NCBI GenBank assembly: GCA_008933995.1
Contig: WARS01000052.1
Span: 1,240,001 to 1,304,000 of the forward strand
Source: Datnioides undecimradiatus
Taxonomy: Eukaryota; Chordata; Actinopteri; Lobotiformes; Datnioididae
Direction of reading: 5' to 3'
Length of the DNA: 64,000 nt
In this document: piece by piece, positions 1 to 12,018 of the stretch
How the letters are laid out: each line of letters starts with the position of its first letter
How positions within the stretch are numbered: the first letter of the stretch is position 1
Notes under the pieces: generated by a model
Told to the model about the DNA's origin: nothing
What the model saw: only the letters and a program-made list of their open reading frames with translations
Databases searched by the model: none
Translations under genes and position numbers: made by a program

Positions 1-3000
1 ATGACTCAAGTCAAATACGTTACGCTGCAATCCGCTAACGGTCACTGTTACTGACGCTCCCCCAAGCTGATCTGATCCCCTGAGTCTCCACATCCACAAT
101 ACGCCTCTCATGAAATCAGCATTTTGTGTATATATGCAAGAAATGATATTTAGTCACAGTTACATTGATATTTCAGGTATTTACCAGCTCTTATAATGAG
201 CTCTTAGAATACATTAGTTTACCCTCCAACATTATTACCATGTGAAATGCCTGATAGTAAAGGTCAAGGGCTGAAAAACACAGCCCTCAGCCAATAAATG
301 GACTGTTTCCACCCGCGCAACTGCAAACTCCACAGTTTTCCACCCAAAGTCTGTGACAAACACTAAAAAAAGGCCGTCCGGCGTCTGAAAGGAGCTGCTC
401 TCTTATCAAAAGCACACAAGCTTGGCTCATACAGACAGCCACGGGTTTCACATCTCGTCTGCACAGCCAGCGCTCCTCCAGTTTCGCCTCCTCGGCATCC
501 TGGGACCAGACGGGTGGACGGATAAGCTGTTTCATTCTAACAAACCTCCACATGCTGTATTTATCGGTGGTTGCGTTAGCTGGATAATGATGCGCGGTTT
601 CGTGATCTCTTCTTTTTTCCTGTCATCTAATCACCGTTGCTACGATTGCCTGTGGGCGGCGGGAGTAGGAGGCAGTGGGAGGAGTTATGTAACAGCAGGC
701 CATCAGGCAATCAGCGGTGGATGCAGTTAGTTAAAATGGCCTTAATGTCGTCCTGGGAAAACCAGCGCTGTGCTGCCGTCCGACCTGCTGCAGCAGTTTG
801 AGGACGAGGCCGAGAAAGTTTGAGAAGTTTGTCCAAAGTGAGAGTCGAGCGAGATAATGTCAGGGTTTACTGAACAACAACGAGCTCAGCGAACCCTCGG
901 TGGATAATTACCTGCTAATAATATCCGGAGCTAAAGCGCCGACTATCACTTCAAACACCGAGGAGAGGCTTTCGCACAGTATCTGCGGTTGGATTGCGGA
1001 GGAGAAGGAACGAGGAGAAGAGGGGAAACAGGCGAAAACAAAGGCAGACAAGGCGAGAGGCGAGCTGGGTGGAAGAATACAAAGAGATGAAAAGGGATCA
1101 GCGAGTGAAGGAAAGGAGAGGGAGCCGAGAGAGAGGGAGGGAAACAAAGTGAGGGAGAGCGAGAGCACTGCTCACACCATGTAAGGCTTTATTCAGAAAC
1201 AATGAAACAAGCCATGAGAGCAATATCTCTGAGTGTCACATTCTCGCCGTCTCCATGGTTTTAGTATTTCCTGCTTGGCTGTAACTGACTGCTGTTGAGA
1301 TGAAGGCAGATGCTTGCGTGGGCTGAGCTGTTTGCGGGGAATCGAGGATTAAAAGGGCACTGAAGCGGCGTAAACACGAGCCAATCAATCCCCGCCGTCG
1401 AATGCGGGCCGCGGCTCTGCCCCTGCTTATTAAATCACACGGCGCTTTCGCTGTTTGCTTTGCACGCTGAGGTGCGTGGCGTGGCTCTAACTTTGTTACG
1501 GGGCTTAAACGGAAGAGTTTTAAGGAGTTTTCTCAAGTCGCCTGCAAACGAATTTATGAAAACACAAAGCTTTTTTACTTTACTGCGCTCGCTTCCTGCA
1601 GCTGGTGAAGCCTCTGAAGCGACAAAACGTGGCGGCACCAGAGGAAGGATGGCAGGAAACTGATTGATAAGCCACTTTAGGTCAAACAGCGTTGAACAAA
1701 GCGGACGTGATGCATCCTGCCTGACTCAGACCTGCGTTGATCTGCGGGTGGATGTGTAAATAAAACCTGTCAGCGCAGACAAACAAGAGGCGGTTCAGCT
1801 GACTCAACTCCCCGCAGTCAAACACAGTCCCAGCAGCGCTAATGAGGAAACTCATTAAAACATTATTTCACTAATACCTCAGTCAGGGCTCCTGTCTTTA
1901 CATACTAAACAGGCGGACTCAGGCGAACCCAAAAGCAGAGCTGGAACTATGAGCTGATCGACTGAAACAAACGTGAAAAATCATCAGTTTAAACCAGTTT
2001 TGCTGCTTTTGTTTGTCAAATGTGACAGAAATGTGCATATTTCTGGACAAAACAAAGGCCCTAACTCTGCCTTTTAGGAATCATCATGGCCATTTTTCAC
2101 TCTTTTCAATTAATTGCGATTAAGATTAATTAAAAATGATCATTTGTCGCGGCCATGCTGGAAATATGTTGCAGCAGAGGTACTAAAGGCATCAGGAGGT
2201 GTTTGTTTTTCCTCATTGGTATGTTAATTTATGCAGCAAAGAACATCGAAATCTATAAATACAGCGGGAACGTGTGAACCAGCAACATTACTCATAATTA
2301 AGTCCTGACCTAACTGCTATTTTAACATTTTAACACCTTTTTTACATTTTGGTAATATAACGTTTCCTCAGACGGGCACATCAGAGAGTCTGAGGACTGA
2401 AATGTGTGTTTTGCGTCTTTAGGAGGTGGCGTGCAGAAAGCCAGAGAAGAGATGAGAGAGAGAGGAACATCTGGCTGTGTGAGCGAGTGGGCGTTCCCCC
2501 AAGGCTGAGAGGAGGACTGAGGACTAACCTGATCAAAGAGCGAGCAGGTGGGTACGTACACAGATAAAGAAGTAATCAGCAGTAAGGAATACACGCCTCC
2601 TATACACTGTGCGGGGAACAGATGTGATTCTGCAGGGTGAGTGCACGGCGCACGGTGAGCTGGATCTGATAAAATCTTAGCTGCGATCTGTGTCAGACTG
2701 TGTCAGCCCTGCACCGCGGCCTCGTCAGACAGCGCTTTCTGCTTTTTTACTTCTGAGCTGTGACGCGGGCCGTCTTTAATCCCCCAAAAGACAACTGTTC
2801 CAGGCTGAAAGCTCGCCCTCGCCGCCGCTGACCTTGTATCTGGCACAACTGACTGATGTCAAGGTGTTTCCACAGCTTTTAAACTTACAAAAGTTGACCT
2901 ACAAACACTGAAATACAAGCAATACTGACAAAACAGTATTACATGGAGCCCAACGGGTTTATAGGATATCTGATATCATCATAGAAGACACATTAGCATC

Positions 3001-3227
3001 ATATTGGTTCGTTCCTGATATGTGCTGATATGTAAACAGTATTTTCTGGTATATAATGCAGAATAAATACATTTTGTTATAAACTGCTATCACTGCACCT
3101 TCTTATAACCTCTGCACAGTCAAAATGAATCAAAACTGATGTAAAAGCCACAAAGAAAAGGTCTGTTTTCAATCCAGCTACAAAATTCACTATACCGGCC
3201 GCCATATTGGAAAAAACTGTCTCAAAT
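1..3227. other. Intron 2 DNA, no gene seen
   Basis: Short open frames only. A purine-rich stretch lies at about 996-1167. A short AT-rich piece at 2105-2140 (aattaattgcgattaag) resembles the ends of a teleost repeat. The last 280 bases (about 2945-3227) look repeat-like: part of 3155-3195 resembles 52222-52265 (shared agaaaaggtct-tttt and cagct). I cannot name this family. Confidence 0.5.
996..1167 (+). repeat. Purine-rich (GA) strand-asymmetric tract
   Basis: About 170 bases in which the plus strand is overwhelmingly A and G, with degenerate GAGA/GGAA units. It encodes a charged open frame on one strand and a Ser/Leu/Pro frame on the other only because of composition. It could form triplex (H-DNA) structure. 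Confidence 0.6.
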
Positions 3228-3272
3228 ATCCATCCATCCATCCATCTGTCCATCCATCCATCCATCCATCCA
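3228..3272 (-). repeat. (GATG)n tail of the Rex3 copy
   Basis: Tandem ATCC units on the plus strand, with one interruption (CTGTCC), mark the 3' end of the LINE. Because Rex3 inserts with such tails, this is better read as the element's terminus than as an independent microsatellite. Confidence 0.85.
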
Positions 3273-4210
3273 CTTATCTGGGGCCGGGTCATGGGGGCAG
3301 CAGCCTGAGCAGGGATGCCCAGACTTCCCTCTCTGCAGACACTTCCTCCAGCTCTTCCGGGAGGATCCCGAGGCGTTCCCAGGCCAGTCAAGAGACATAG
3401 TTCCTCCAACGTGTCCTGGGTCTTCCCCGGGGCCTCCTCCCAGTGGGACATGCCCAGAGCACCTCCCCAGGGAGGCGTCCAGGAGGCATCCGAAACAGAT
3501 GCCCAAGCCACCTCAGCTGGCTCCTCTCGATGTGGAGGAGCAGCGGCTCTACTCTGGGCTCCCTCCAGGTGACAGAGCTTCTCACCCTATCACGAAGGGT
3601 GTGCCCTGCCAACCTGCGGAGGAAAACCCATTTCGGCCGCTTGTATCCATGATCCTGTCCTTTTGGTCCTGACCCAAAGCTCATGACCATAGGTGAGAGT
3701 AGGAACGTAGATTGAACAGTAAATCGAGAGCTTCGCCTTTCGGCTCAGCTCCTTCTTCACCACGACACAACAGTACATCGATCACATTGCTGCAGCCGCT
3801 GCACCGATCCGTCTGTCAATCCCCCGCTCCGTCCTTCCCTCACTCGTGAACAAGACCCCAGGATACTTGAGCTCCTCCACTTGGGGCAGGAACCCTCCTC
3901 CCACCTGGAGAGGGCAGGCCACCTTTTTCCGGTCGAGGACCATGGCCTCAGACTAGGAGACGCTGATTCTCATCCCTGCTGCTTCACACTCGGCTGCAAA
4001 CCGCCCCAGTACGTGCTGAAGGTCCTGACCCGAGGGAGCCAACAGGACATCATCATCCGCAAAAAGCAGAGCTGAGATCCTGTGGTCCCCAAACCGGACC
4101 CCCTCCAGCCCCTGGCTGCGGTGACAAAGGGCAGCCCTGCTGGAGTCCAACATGCACCAAATGCGATAATGCGAATGCATTATCAATGCGAACCAAACTC
4201 TCCTGCTCCG
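3228..4210 (-). mobile_element. Rex3 non-LTR retrotransposon (RTE clade), 5'-truncated
   Basis: A LINE fragment read on the minus strand. Recognisable reverse-transcriptase pieces include GLQQGCPLSP near 4110-4140, LFADDDVLLA at 4037-4066 (the catalytic FADD box), GRFAAECEAAGMRIS, and the C-terminal RSQLRWLGHLFRMPPGRLP and GRRPRGRPRTRW near 3390-3510. A 21-base stretch at 4119-4139 matches, as I remember it, the forward primer used to amplify fish Rex3. The 3' end is a tandem ATCC (GATG) tail at 3228-3272, typical of Rex3. The 5' two-thirds is missing. Frame changes and a small deletion near 4119 between the GCPLSP and FADD regions show it is dead. Neighbouring copies in fish genomes are usually truncated the same way. 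Confidence 0.9.
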
Positions 4211-5675
4211 GTGTGTCCAGTTTGTATTGAAGTCTCACATTTGACCAAACTGTTTTTTTCTATACGTCATAAAAGCTTCATTTCTTTGCTTGACAGTTTC
4301 ACTCATCGGAGCCGTAACATCATCCATGCGTTTCCCGTGTTTGCAGCTCCGCCGTCAAACCAGACAATGAAACCTGGCAAACGGAGGCTGAGTCGTTCCA
4401 ACAGACGGCCGACCCAGATAACTGAGTACGCATCTCTGCTCTTTGTGCTCATTAATTTGTGTCAAGCTGCTTTGTGTTTACAGACCTCAGACAGCAGCGG
4501 CAACAAAGAGGCTACGAGGAAATGACAGGGGAAAACTTTTTACAAAAGTAAAAAGCCAGAACAAAGTCACAAACGGGGAGCTTATCACGCGCGCTGCTGT
4601 GAATGGTGCTGTTGTGCTGTGTTGTCAGGGATTATATGAGCTGCCTGTAAAGGTTCGACCCGGGGGCAGAGTACCAAAGGTGTGTTAGCCTGTTGGGGAG
4701 TGCATGAGACTATCAGGTAATAAGGATGTGAGAGTTGAAGCTGTACAGAAAAGCCTCTGCACGACTGGTGAGATTAAACGCGTGTGATTTAAGGCGCCTG
4801 TCTCTCAAACGCGCTCACTTTCCCTCCTCGTGTCTCTTCTTTGTTTCTCTCTCTGCATCTTCCGTCTTTCGAACGCTCTCGTTTGCTCAGATCCCGTGCG
4901 ATCGCTCCTCGCCCCTCGCTCCTTCTCCGCCCGTCCTGAAAAACGCCACACCACACTGAGCCGCGGTCGCGTTCGGCCGACTCGTGCTTCCGGCTTTCCC
5001 GCAGAACGCTTGGTTTTGTGTGTTTCTATCCTGCAGGCGTCTTGCTATTACATTCTTAAACTCTTAAACTGCACTGCACATGCGCTTTAGCTCGTGCGGC
5101 ACCGTTACACAACAACGCACACACCGCCACAGCGAACACGAGTCCACTTCTGTCCTGATTTGGTTCCACTTGACAACAGTTGCGTGGATAATCTCACCAC
5201 CTGTTCTGATGTATCTGCTGAAACAGAAGAGCCAGCGCGTGTCCATATAAAGACGGTAGTACTCCCATGCACTGAGCTGACTCACTCCTTTATTCATGCG
5301 CCTCTTTTTAAGGTTTATTCGCGGCCGTGATGGCGATGGATGGATGGACACATGCCAGGCATACGGACAAACCATTCGCTATCACTCTCCGGTTTGATTG
5401 CAGCCCCGTTTGTCACAGATACGAGTTCACAGTTCAATATTGTGTTGATCCGACTCTGCAGGAAGGCGACGCAATTAAAGTGACACCCTAACCTCCTTGA
5501 ACCGCTGCCGCCACGGTGCACCTGGGTAAAAGTGTAACTTGTTTCTCCCCGCAGAGCTGCGGGGAGACAGCTCGTGTGAGCCTGTGGGTTTAGGAGTCGC
5601 CCGGCTGAGAGAGGGTGTTTTGTGTTTGTTTGTGGTTCTGGAAGAGGGCGCCGCTGAGAAGGAGCAGACGCAGAG
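4211..5675. other. Intron 2 DNA, nothing recognised
   Basis: About 1.5 kb without a supported gene, RNA or named repeat. Open frames here are short and lack familiar domains. Confidence 0.5.
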
Positions 5676-5936
5676 CTATGGCGATATGGAAAAAATCAAA
5701 TATTGCGTTATTTCTGACAGAAACGATATTGTAGCGAGATCTTTTGGCGTTTTCACAACATTTTAAGATGCCTAAGTGGGTAAAACCATTAAATAACAGT
5801 TACAACAGTCTAATAGGTCCAGCAAATCAGGTCGCTTTACTCTAATGCAGCCTGTAAAACCAGCGGAAGACAATATTTATGCCATGTCATGATATTAAAA
5901 AGCCCAAAGTCCAAGTTTAAACCTAGTCTCACATCA
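5676..5936 (+). repeat. Teleost interspersed repeat (gcgatatgg...agtctcacatca type)
   Basis: A diverged copy of a repeat I recognise from fish introns and UTRs. It starts with gcgatatggaaaaaatcaaa and passes through taatgcagcctgtaaaacca. It then reads gaagacaatatttatgccat and ends at the AGTCTCACATCA region. I do not remember its formal name. It lies 134 bp past the exon 2 donor, inside intron 2. Confidence 0.6.
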
Positions 5937-6069
5937 GGAGGGGCGTAATGCTGAAGCAAACCCATTAACAGACACAAGGATCAGTCTGGAAGAGTCTAAA
6001 GATGCTCGTGTTTACAGAGATATTGCAGAGGTTACGGCTGGATGATCATAACGTTTGGTGGCATCTCAC

Positions 6070-6252
6070 CTCCGTTCAAGGAGCCATTGTGGGGTAATAC
6101 TGTCGTGGTGGTGGCGTCGTGGCCGTCCTGCGGCGTAGCCCCGTCTGCGCTGGGGACCTCGGGCTCCTGCAGGCTGTCCTCCTCCACAATGTGTAGCTTG
6201 TCCTCGTCGTCCGAGTCTGAGCTGGCCTCCAAGCCATTGTTGAAGTTTGTCA
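6070..6252 (-). CDS. zeb1: zeb1 exon 2, acidic N-terminal segment
   Basis: 183-nt internal exon completing codon 20 and encoding residues 20-80. A pyrimidine-rich tract ends in AG at 6254-6253. The exon joins in phase to exon 1 (G plus TG makes Val20) and reads VTNFNNGLEA followed by SSDSDDEDKLHIVEED (residues 30-45). It closes at AACGGAG with a GTGAGA donor starting at 6069, again phase 1. The block SDSDDEDKLHIVEE is ZEB1-like; ZEB2 has SETDEEDKLHIAEDD there. The rest of the exon is poorly conserved and rich in Thr, Asp and Gly. Its Ser/acidic runs look like casein-kinase-2 sites, which is inference. No exon 3 candidate (a block resembling EEFLQQQDTAVIFPEAPEE) is visible in the 6 kb downstream, so the gene continues past the window edge. 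Confidence 0.95.
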
Positions 6253-7315
6253 CTGCGGAGAAGAGGCGTAGAGGAGGAAGATGATCTAAAATGCAGCACT
6301 TAGCGCTCATTCTGATTCGCAGCGCTGAGCAGCCCGCGCCCCCCGCAGCTGTAATCAGCGGCTGATTTACATCTGGGATGCAGAATAAAGGCAATTAACT
6401 GCAATTACTGACTGCGACACATGGCATCAGGTGTGATCAGCATCTGAGCTGCACAGGGAGGGCAGTGAGGTGCCTCTATAGGAAGACGTCCAGTCCTGCA
6501 AGACTACACGGGGAAATGAATGGCACAACAGTGCAGAGGCAGGTTACGTGCATCGTGGGGTCTTGCTATCCGACCTGAAACCACTTCAAAACGCAGGTAA
6601 AGGCTTGAAAAAGGAAGTCAGGGACATGTCGAGAGATCTTAAATTGGAAAAATACATCACTAGTTGAGCAAACCTTCAGTCCTTTACTGCAAATTTACAT
6701 AAAACTGTGCCAGCTATTATCTACATGCTCATTTCCTCCTCCTATAACATGTATAAAAAGCACAATGCTGCTAAAACGCGGGCACAGCACGACCTCAATT
6801 AGCCCACCTCAGCAAAGCAGGCTAGGTGCCTGTTGCATCAGGTTAAGTGAGGCTCAGATGCTGGATGTGACATGTTTTGCTGTTAGAAGCAGAGGACTGA
6901 AGGCAGGTAGGAAAGGAAGACAAGTTCGTCTTTGTTCTAGTTCAAAGCTCTTTCACTTTTGCGAACCGAGAAGGTCCCCGGCAGAGGATGACGCGCACGC
7001 GGCAGCTGTTGCCGATGCATTTCTCGCACTAACCGAACGAAAACGGTGAATCCGGGATCCTGTTCCAGTCGTCACTTGCTCCAAACCACAAAACACAACA
7101 TTCGTCGCATAAGTCGATCTCCGACTCGAGCTGCAGGGGGCGTCTTTTCCTTCACGAAACTGCAGCCGCGGGGAACAATAATCGCTTGTTTATCGGCCGG
7201 AGAGAGTAAATCTATTGCACGCCGTGCTGCAGTCGGTGAGTTTGTCTGCGGGGTGCAGCTTCTTAATGGGAGCTCGGGGTGAAGAATGGACCGACTGGAC
7301 TGGTCTGAATTTAAC

Positions 7316-7316
<1 letters not shown>
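6253..7316. other. Intron 1, acceptor-proximal stretch
   Basis: Includes the polypyrimidine tract (about 6255-6285) serving the exon 2 acceptor. Beyond that I see no gene or repeat I can name. Confidence 0.5.
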
Positions 7317-7352
<36 letters not shown>

Positions 7353-7860
7353 ATTTAGCATGTAGGTTGAGGCTGACGGAGACGTGTGGGTGTACGGGGG
7401 ACGGAGGTGATGATGAGTGTGTGTTTTAATTTAATTGCTTTTTCCCTGTCAGCATGTGCGCCTTTATGTCTACGTGTGAGTATATATGTGAATGAACTGA
7501 AGTGTGTGTGTGTGTGTGTGCGCGTGTGTGTGCGCGCCTCGTCTCTGCGGGGAAGCTGGAACGTCTTGGCGGAGGTGCTGAAGACGCCTAATGAGCAGGA
7601 AAGCTTAGGTTGTTTGTTCACAGGTGACAGGTGCACGCAAACACACACACACAAACACACACACACATGCACACACAGGTCCCAAACCACAAAACAAGCT
7701 CTATGCGTGTGTGTGTGTGTGGTTCTGCGCCTCTGCATGAAATAGAAAGCTATTTCAAGTAGCGCCATTAGCCGCTCACACGCCCTTGCAAGCAGGCGCA
7801 TGCTGCAGACTACAGACCGGCGGACACGCCCTTAAGAGCGCACACACACACACACACACC
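7317..7860. repeat. GT/CA microsatellite cluster
   Basis: Several dinucleotide tracts in 540 bases: (GT)n at 7317-7351 and 7502-7536 with GC interruptions, then (CA)n at 7640-7677 and 7841-7859. GT tracts followed by CA tracts on the same strand are mutually complementary. Confidence 0.9.
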
Positions 7861-9269
7861 CTCCACACGACGCACACTCCTGCTATAACGTCACTGCTCC
7901 GGGAGTGATGTGGTGCTTTCTGGAGACGACTCTGTCACCGCTCCAGACAGACGAAACCGCGTGTGCGTGCGTGCGCGCGCGCTCGAGAGATCGATGCGCA
8001 GCTGGATCGATTGCGAGAGGCTGGAGCGGGGAGGGAGGAGCGCGACGTGTTTGGATGCAGAGTCAAAATCTAAATATCAGACCAGGTAAAACTGAAATGA
8101 ATCATAAATAAGCAATAAAAACCTGCACATGCAGTTTCCCTGTGCACCGCGGAGTGCTTTGCTCTCTCCATTCGGACAGAAACGCTCAGACAAGCTTGTG
8201 GCGGTGGCAGTAACAGACAGGCCTACACTTTCAGATAAACAGCCCGCGTCTGTTCTGGTGGGTTATTCTTAACCCCCGCTCGCTGGAGGGGGAAAGCAAC
8301 CAGCTGAGCTCCAGATAATAAAGAATAAAGGAGAACAGGCATCAAACCTTCATGTTTTCTATTCATGCCGACATTGAATTTGAGGAGTTCGATCAAAGCG
8401 CTGCATCCGGTGGATTGACGCCGGCGCGGTGCTGAATGATACGAGCCATTTGGTGAGTTTACAGACGTTTTTAAACTTAAATCGGAGCTTTTCTTGGAGT
8501 TTTAACATCCGTTTTTTTTTACTTTAAATGCAAATCCTAAACTTTGTCGGGTTTGATTTTCGCTATATTTCCGTGTTGGACACGTTTGTGCAAAATCCCA
8601 GGCGACGGAGACGAGAAAGAAGCATTAAAGCTTAAATCTACAAAGTGCAATTGTTGCGCTCGGCGTCTACAGAGATATAATGAATCTACTCAGTCAGACA
8701 ATGTTCTCATTAAAAAATAATTAGTAAAGCTGATGAAGCGCTGTTTGGTTTGCTTAGCTGTTTGCTCCTTAAAATGCAATCATGCTGACAGTGTGCGCAC
8801 CAGTCTTGTTTCTAATAGACAGGGGCAAAGAAGAACAGAGCATATGAAACATGAATGGTGCTAAACAGCAGCAAACCGTCCTGAGAACGCTGGCTGCAGC
8901 AACATTAGATGTTAATCCTGTCCTGTTCCTTTGGATTTGATTACACACTGATCGGGTTAGCGGACATGAGCATGCTTTGTGTGCTTTAATGACATTAGAT
9001 TTCAGGATTTCTGGGTGCTGAAGTCAGATGTTACCTCTCGGCACAACCCTGCTCACACTCAGCGTCATCTCTCAATGCAATTTAAATGTCAAGGCACGCT
9101 GTTGAGCAGAAGAAGAAGGCGGCGGCGCGGATGAATAATCCGGGGAATCATAATTACTTCCAACTCTGCACGAGAGAGCACAGAGAGCACAGGGTGCAGT
9201 TACAACAGCAACACGCAGGGGGCAGCAGCGAGCACACCAGGACAGACAGACAGTCCTGCAACAACTTTC

Positions 9270-9309
<40 letters not shown>

Positions 9310-10534
9310 TTCGACAGAGAGAAAGAGAGACCCGTCCACATCATCACAATGCGTCTAGTGAACTGTTAATCCACCATCTGGAGCAGAGGCCAGCTAAGAA
9401 GGGAAGAGGGAAGTCTAGACGATAGCATTCCTCCCTTCCTGCCATCCATCTCTTTGATTAAGGATCATTTCCAGAACAGGCGCCTTCATTACTTCATGAA
9501 CTTTGTGTTTGTTCTGATTTTGATTTTTTTTTTACTGATAGGATTCCTGCCACCTCGGGTCTGAAATCTGTCACGAGGCTCTGCTTTCCCCCCCTCTGCC
9601 TTTCGTCTGTTTGTTGAGGGAAATCATGTTTCATTCAACTCTCGGCCGCGGGGTTTGGCCGCGCATATCGATAAAACAGCAAACTGCAGGTACGCCGCGC
9701 TCTTCCAAACTGTAGCAGCTTACAAAAGGGCCGATAAAAGAGCAAAGCAGCAATAAAAACAACACGGTGGAGAGGAGACTGGACCTGACTTCCTGCTCCT
9801 AAGACAAGACATCACCAGGTGCAGTAGATGAAACATCACCTGTTCGCTTCTTGTGCACAGACACATTTTCAAAACCATATAAGGACGGTCATATATTGGC
9901 ACTTTTGCCTTTTAACACTTTATATTAGGCAGCTGACATTAAATGATTGAAACTTAAAAAACACAGGAACCATCACGGAGGGAGTGAGAGGTACGAGTTA
10001 GAGGCTGGAATTCAAATATCCTGTCCGTCTCATCTGACTTTGTTTGATCCGGCCTTCATTTAAGCAGCTAATCTGGCTGAAATTAAAAAAAAATATTTGA
10101 CATAAGACTTTAACCGGGAAGCTGATGACAAACGGCAAAGTCATCCCAATAAATGTGGTAAGCATCCACCTTAATGCCACCTCTGCATCTACACTGCGAC
10201 CTGCCCCTCCACAGAGCGTCTCCCTGACTGAAAACGTGGAAAATGGATAAAGCCTGCAAACGGTTCATCTCCTGTGAATGGTATGAAAGCAGCAGCAGGA
10301 GGTTTGTGAGCTCGCAGCAGAGCATCAAAACTTTCTCAGTGTTAGCATCCCGACACGTGACCCCGGAGGGTGAATCATGTGTGTCTGACAGACCACAACA
10401 CAGCCCCGACTGGACCACATGGCCGTGAATCTGGGTCAAAGGTCAGCTGCTGTGCGGTGGGAAGAGGGGGAGGGGGAGCGCTGGAGAGGAGCTAGAAATA
10501 GACCAGCCTGTAGATGCAGCGTATGGAGGCTTGT
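7861..10534. other. Intron 1 DNA with one microsatellite
   Basis: No gene is supported. The start (7861-8060) is CpG-rich with a gcgtgcgtgcgcgcgcg patch. A long GT tract lies at 9272-9306. I recognise nothing else. Confidence 0.5.
9272..9306. repeat. (TG)n microsatellite
   Basis: An uninterrupted TG tract of about 17 units, beginning just after CCA at 9269-9271. Confidence 0.95.
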
Positions 10535-10700
10535 TTAGCTTGTTAGCATGCTAATATTCAGCTGGCATCACATTTACAGGGTTCACCATCGTTGCTTAGC
10601 TTGTTAGCGTGCTGATGTTTAGCCTGTGTGCTGTGTGCACTGTTCACCGGGTTAGTTTAGCTTGTTAGCATGCTAATACGTGCAAACGACAGTGGAGCAC
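10535..10700 (+). repeat. Teleost repeat with three 61-bp units
   Basis: The motif TTAGCTTGTTAGC(A/G)TGCT(A/G)AT begins at 10535, 10596 and 10657, an exact 61-bp period. Each unit also carries a TTCACC segment. The palindromic TTAGCATGCTAA core is typical of a family common in fish. A related copy lies at 59972-60335. Confidence 0.75.
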
Positions 10701-11349
10701 AAGGTGCAGCTGCAGCTGAATGTACCTGAAAAACCATATATAAGCAGTGCCCGCTTCACATGCATGGCTGAAAACATCAATCAGTGTGGCTTTGCATAGC
10801 CTTTCATTACACAGCACAAGCTAACTGACAAATTGTGAATAACTCGTCAGCGTCTTATCATTAATTAAAGCCTGAACCATCACCTCCACCAGCTGAACAA
10901 ACACTGGCGAAGCTGCGCATGAATTAAAGTGAGTCGACTCCTTTATTTATGATGTGTTATTGAAAAGTCCTGACCACAGGAAAGAAACGTGCAAGAGCAA
11001 AACATCAGACAGCATGACGAGACTACAGCTAGCTCACTCTGTGTGTGTGTGTGTGTGTGTGTGTATTGACCCAGTGCAGCTGTGCAGCGTTGGATCTCTG
11101 CCAAGCCCCTAACAGACAATTATCCCACTGTGTGTGTGTGTGTGCAAGTGTGCAAGTGTGCATTAGTGCATGTGTGTGTGGCACAACAAACACAAGAGTG
11201 TGCATCACTGAGGCTGTCTGTCTGCTACTAGATGTGACCAGACTTTAACATGGTGAGCAGCTGCGGGGAGAGTCGGCCCACTTAAAGGGACAGTCGCACG
11301 TTTTCCCCGTCCCTCGTGTTAGACTCATGTCCAGCATTTAAACATAAAC
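10701..11349. other. Intron 1 DNA with GT microsatellites
   Basis: Contains (GT)n at 11041-11064 and a weaker GT patch near 11130-11180. No gene is seen. Confidence 0.5.
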
Positions 11350-11610
11350 TAGAGCTTTAACTGGATCTAATTTAACGACTGATTAATCAATGTGTTTTGT
11401 TTTGTTTTCAATTATAATGTTATAATGTAAGAAAAAATGCAAATCTTCACACTTGAGACGGCGCAACCAGCACACAGCAGGTCATTTTTCAAGCAAAATG
11501 CCCAAATTTTGCTGATTCAGACTTCTCCAAGACATGATTTGACACTTTTTTTTGTTGTGTGTAAGAGTAAACCGAGTGTATTGGGGGTTCTGGACCGTTC
11601 AGCCATTCAA
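11350..11610 (+). mobile_element. hAT-like non-autonomous element, copy 1
   Basis: A diverged copy of a teleost family whose body I remember as ...tttttcaagcaaaaatgccaaa-(c)atttgctg... then ...agtaaactgaatatctttggg-ttttggactgttggtc.... Here I see tcatttttcaagcaaaatgc, attttgctgattcagacttct, agagtaaaccgagtgtattg and ggttctggaccgttc in the same order. The family normally ends in inverted GGGCTGCAACTAACGATTATT repeats, which I attribute to hAT elements; that class is inference. Confidence 0.65.
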
Positions 11611-11996
11611 ATATCTTTTTATTAAAAACGCAGATGCTGTCATTATTCAGCAGCCATCTGCAATCAGTGTTTAATTCATAATAAGCTAAAGCAAACGTGT
11701 TAATTTGAATTTCCAGCAAACTCTTCCATCAAAGTCTCTGTATCCTTCATCTGTTGCTGACGCTGGGGGAACGACGTGCTCTGTCTGTGTTGCACTGTAA
11801 AGCAATCAACCATCAGACTGACATCCAGATGTAAAAAGCACCACGGGCAAGCGAAGAGGCTAATTATCTTCTCTGCAACAACACTGTTTGTTGCGATTAT
11901 ATGTAAAAATAAAAGAACGGCTGCATCGGCGTAAAAACAGCCGTCGCTGCAGGACTGGAAGTCGTTAACTGCGAGGCACTGAGTCATATTCCTGAG

Positions 11997-12018
11997 GTGT
12001 GTGTGTGTGTGTGTGTTT
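11997..12018. repeat. (GT)n microsatellite
   Basis: An uninterrupted GT tract of about 11 units. Confidence 0.9.

Larger units (their letters stand above)
1..6069 (-). other. zeb1: zeb1 intron 2 (5' portion, runs off window)
   Basis: Everything downstream of the exon 2 donor at 6069 in gene orientation. It contains a Rex3 LINE fragment (3228-4210), one teleost interspersed repeat (5676-5936) and a purine-rich tract. I see no coding exon. The intron is therefore at least 6 kb long. Confidence 0.8.

Noticed and set aside
5315-5521. Minus-strand open frame ending near a small ATCC-like run
   Set aside because: No family recognised; the short gatggatggatgg-like run at 5334-5346 is too little to call a LINE tail.
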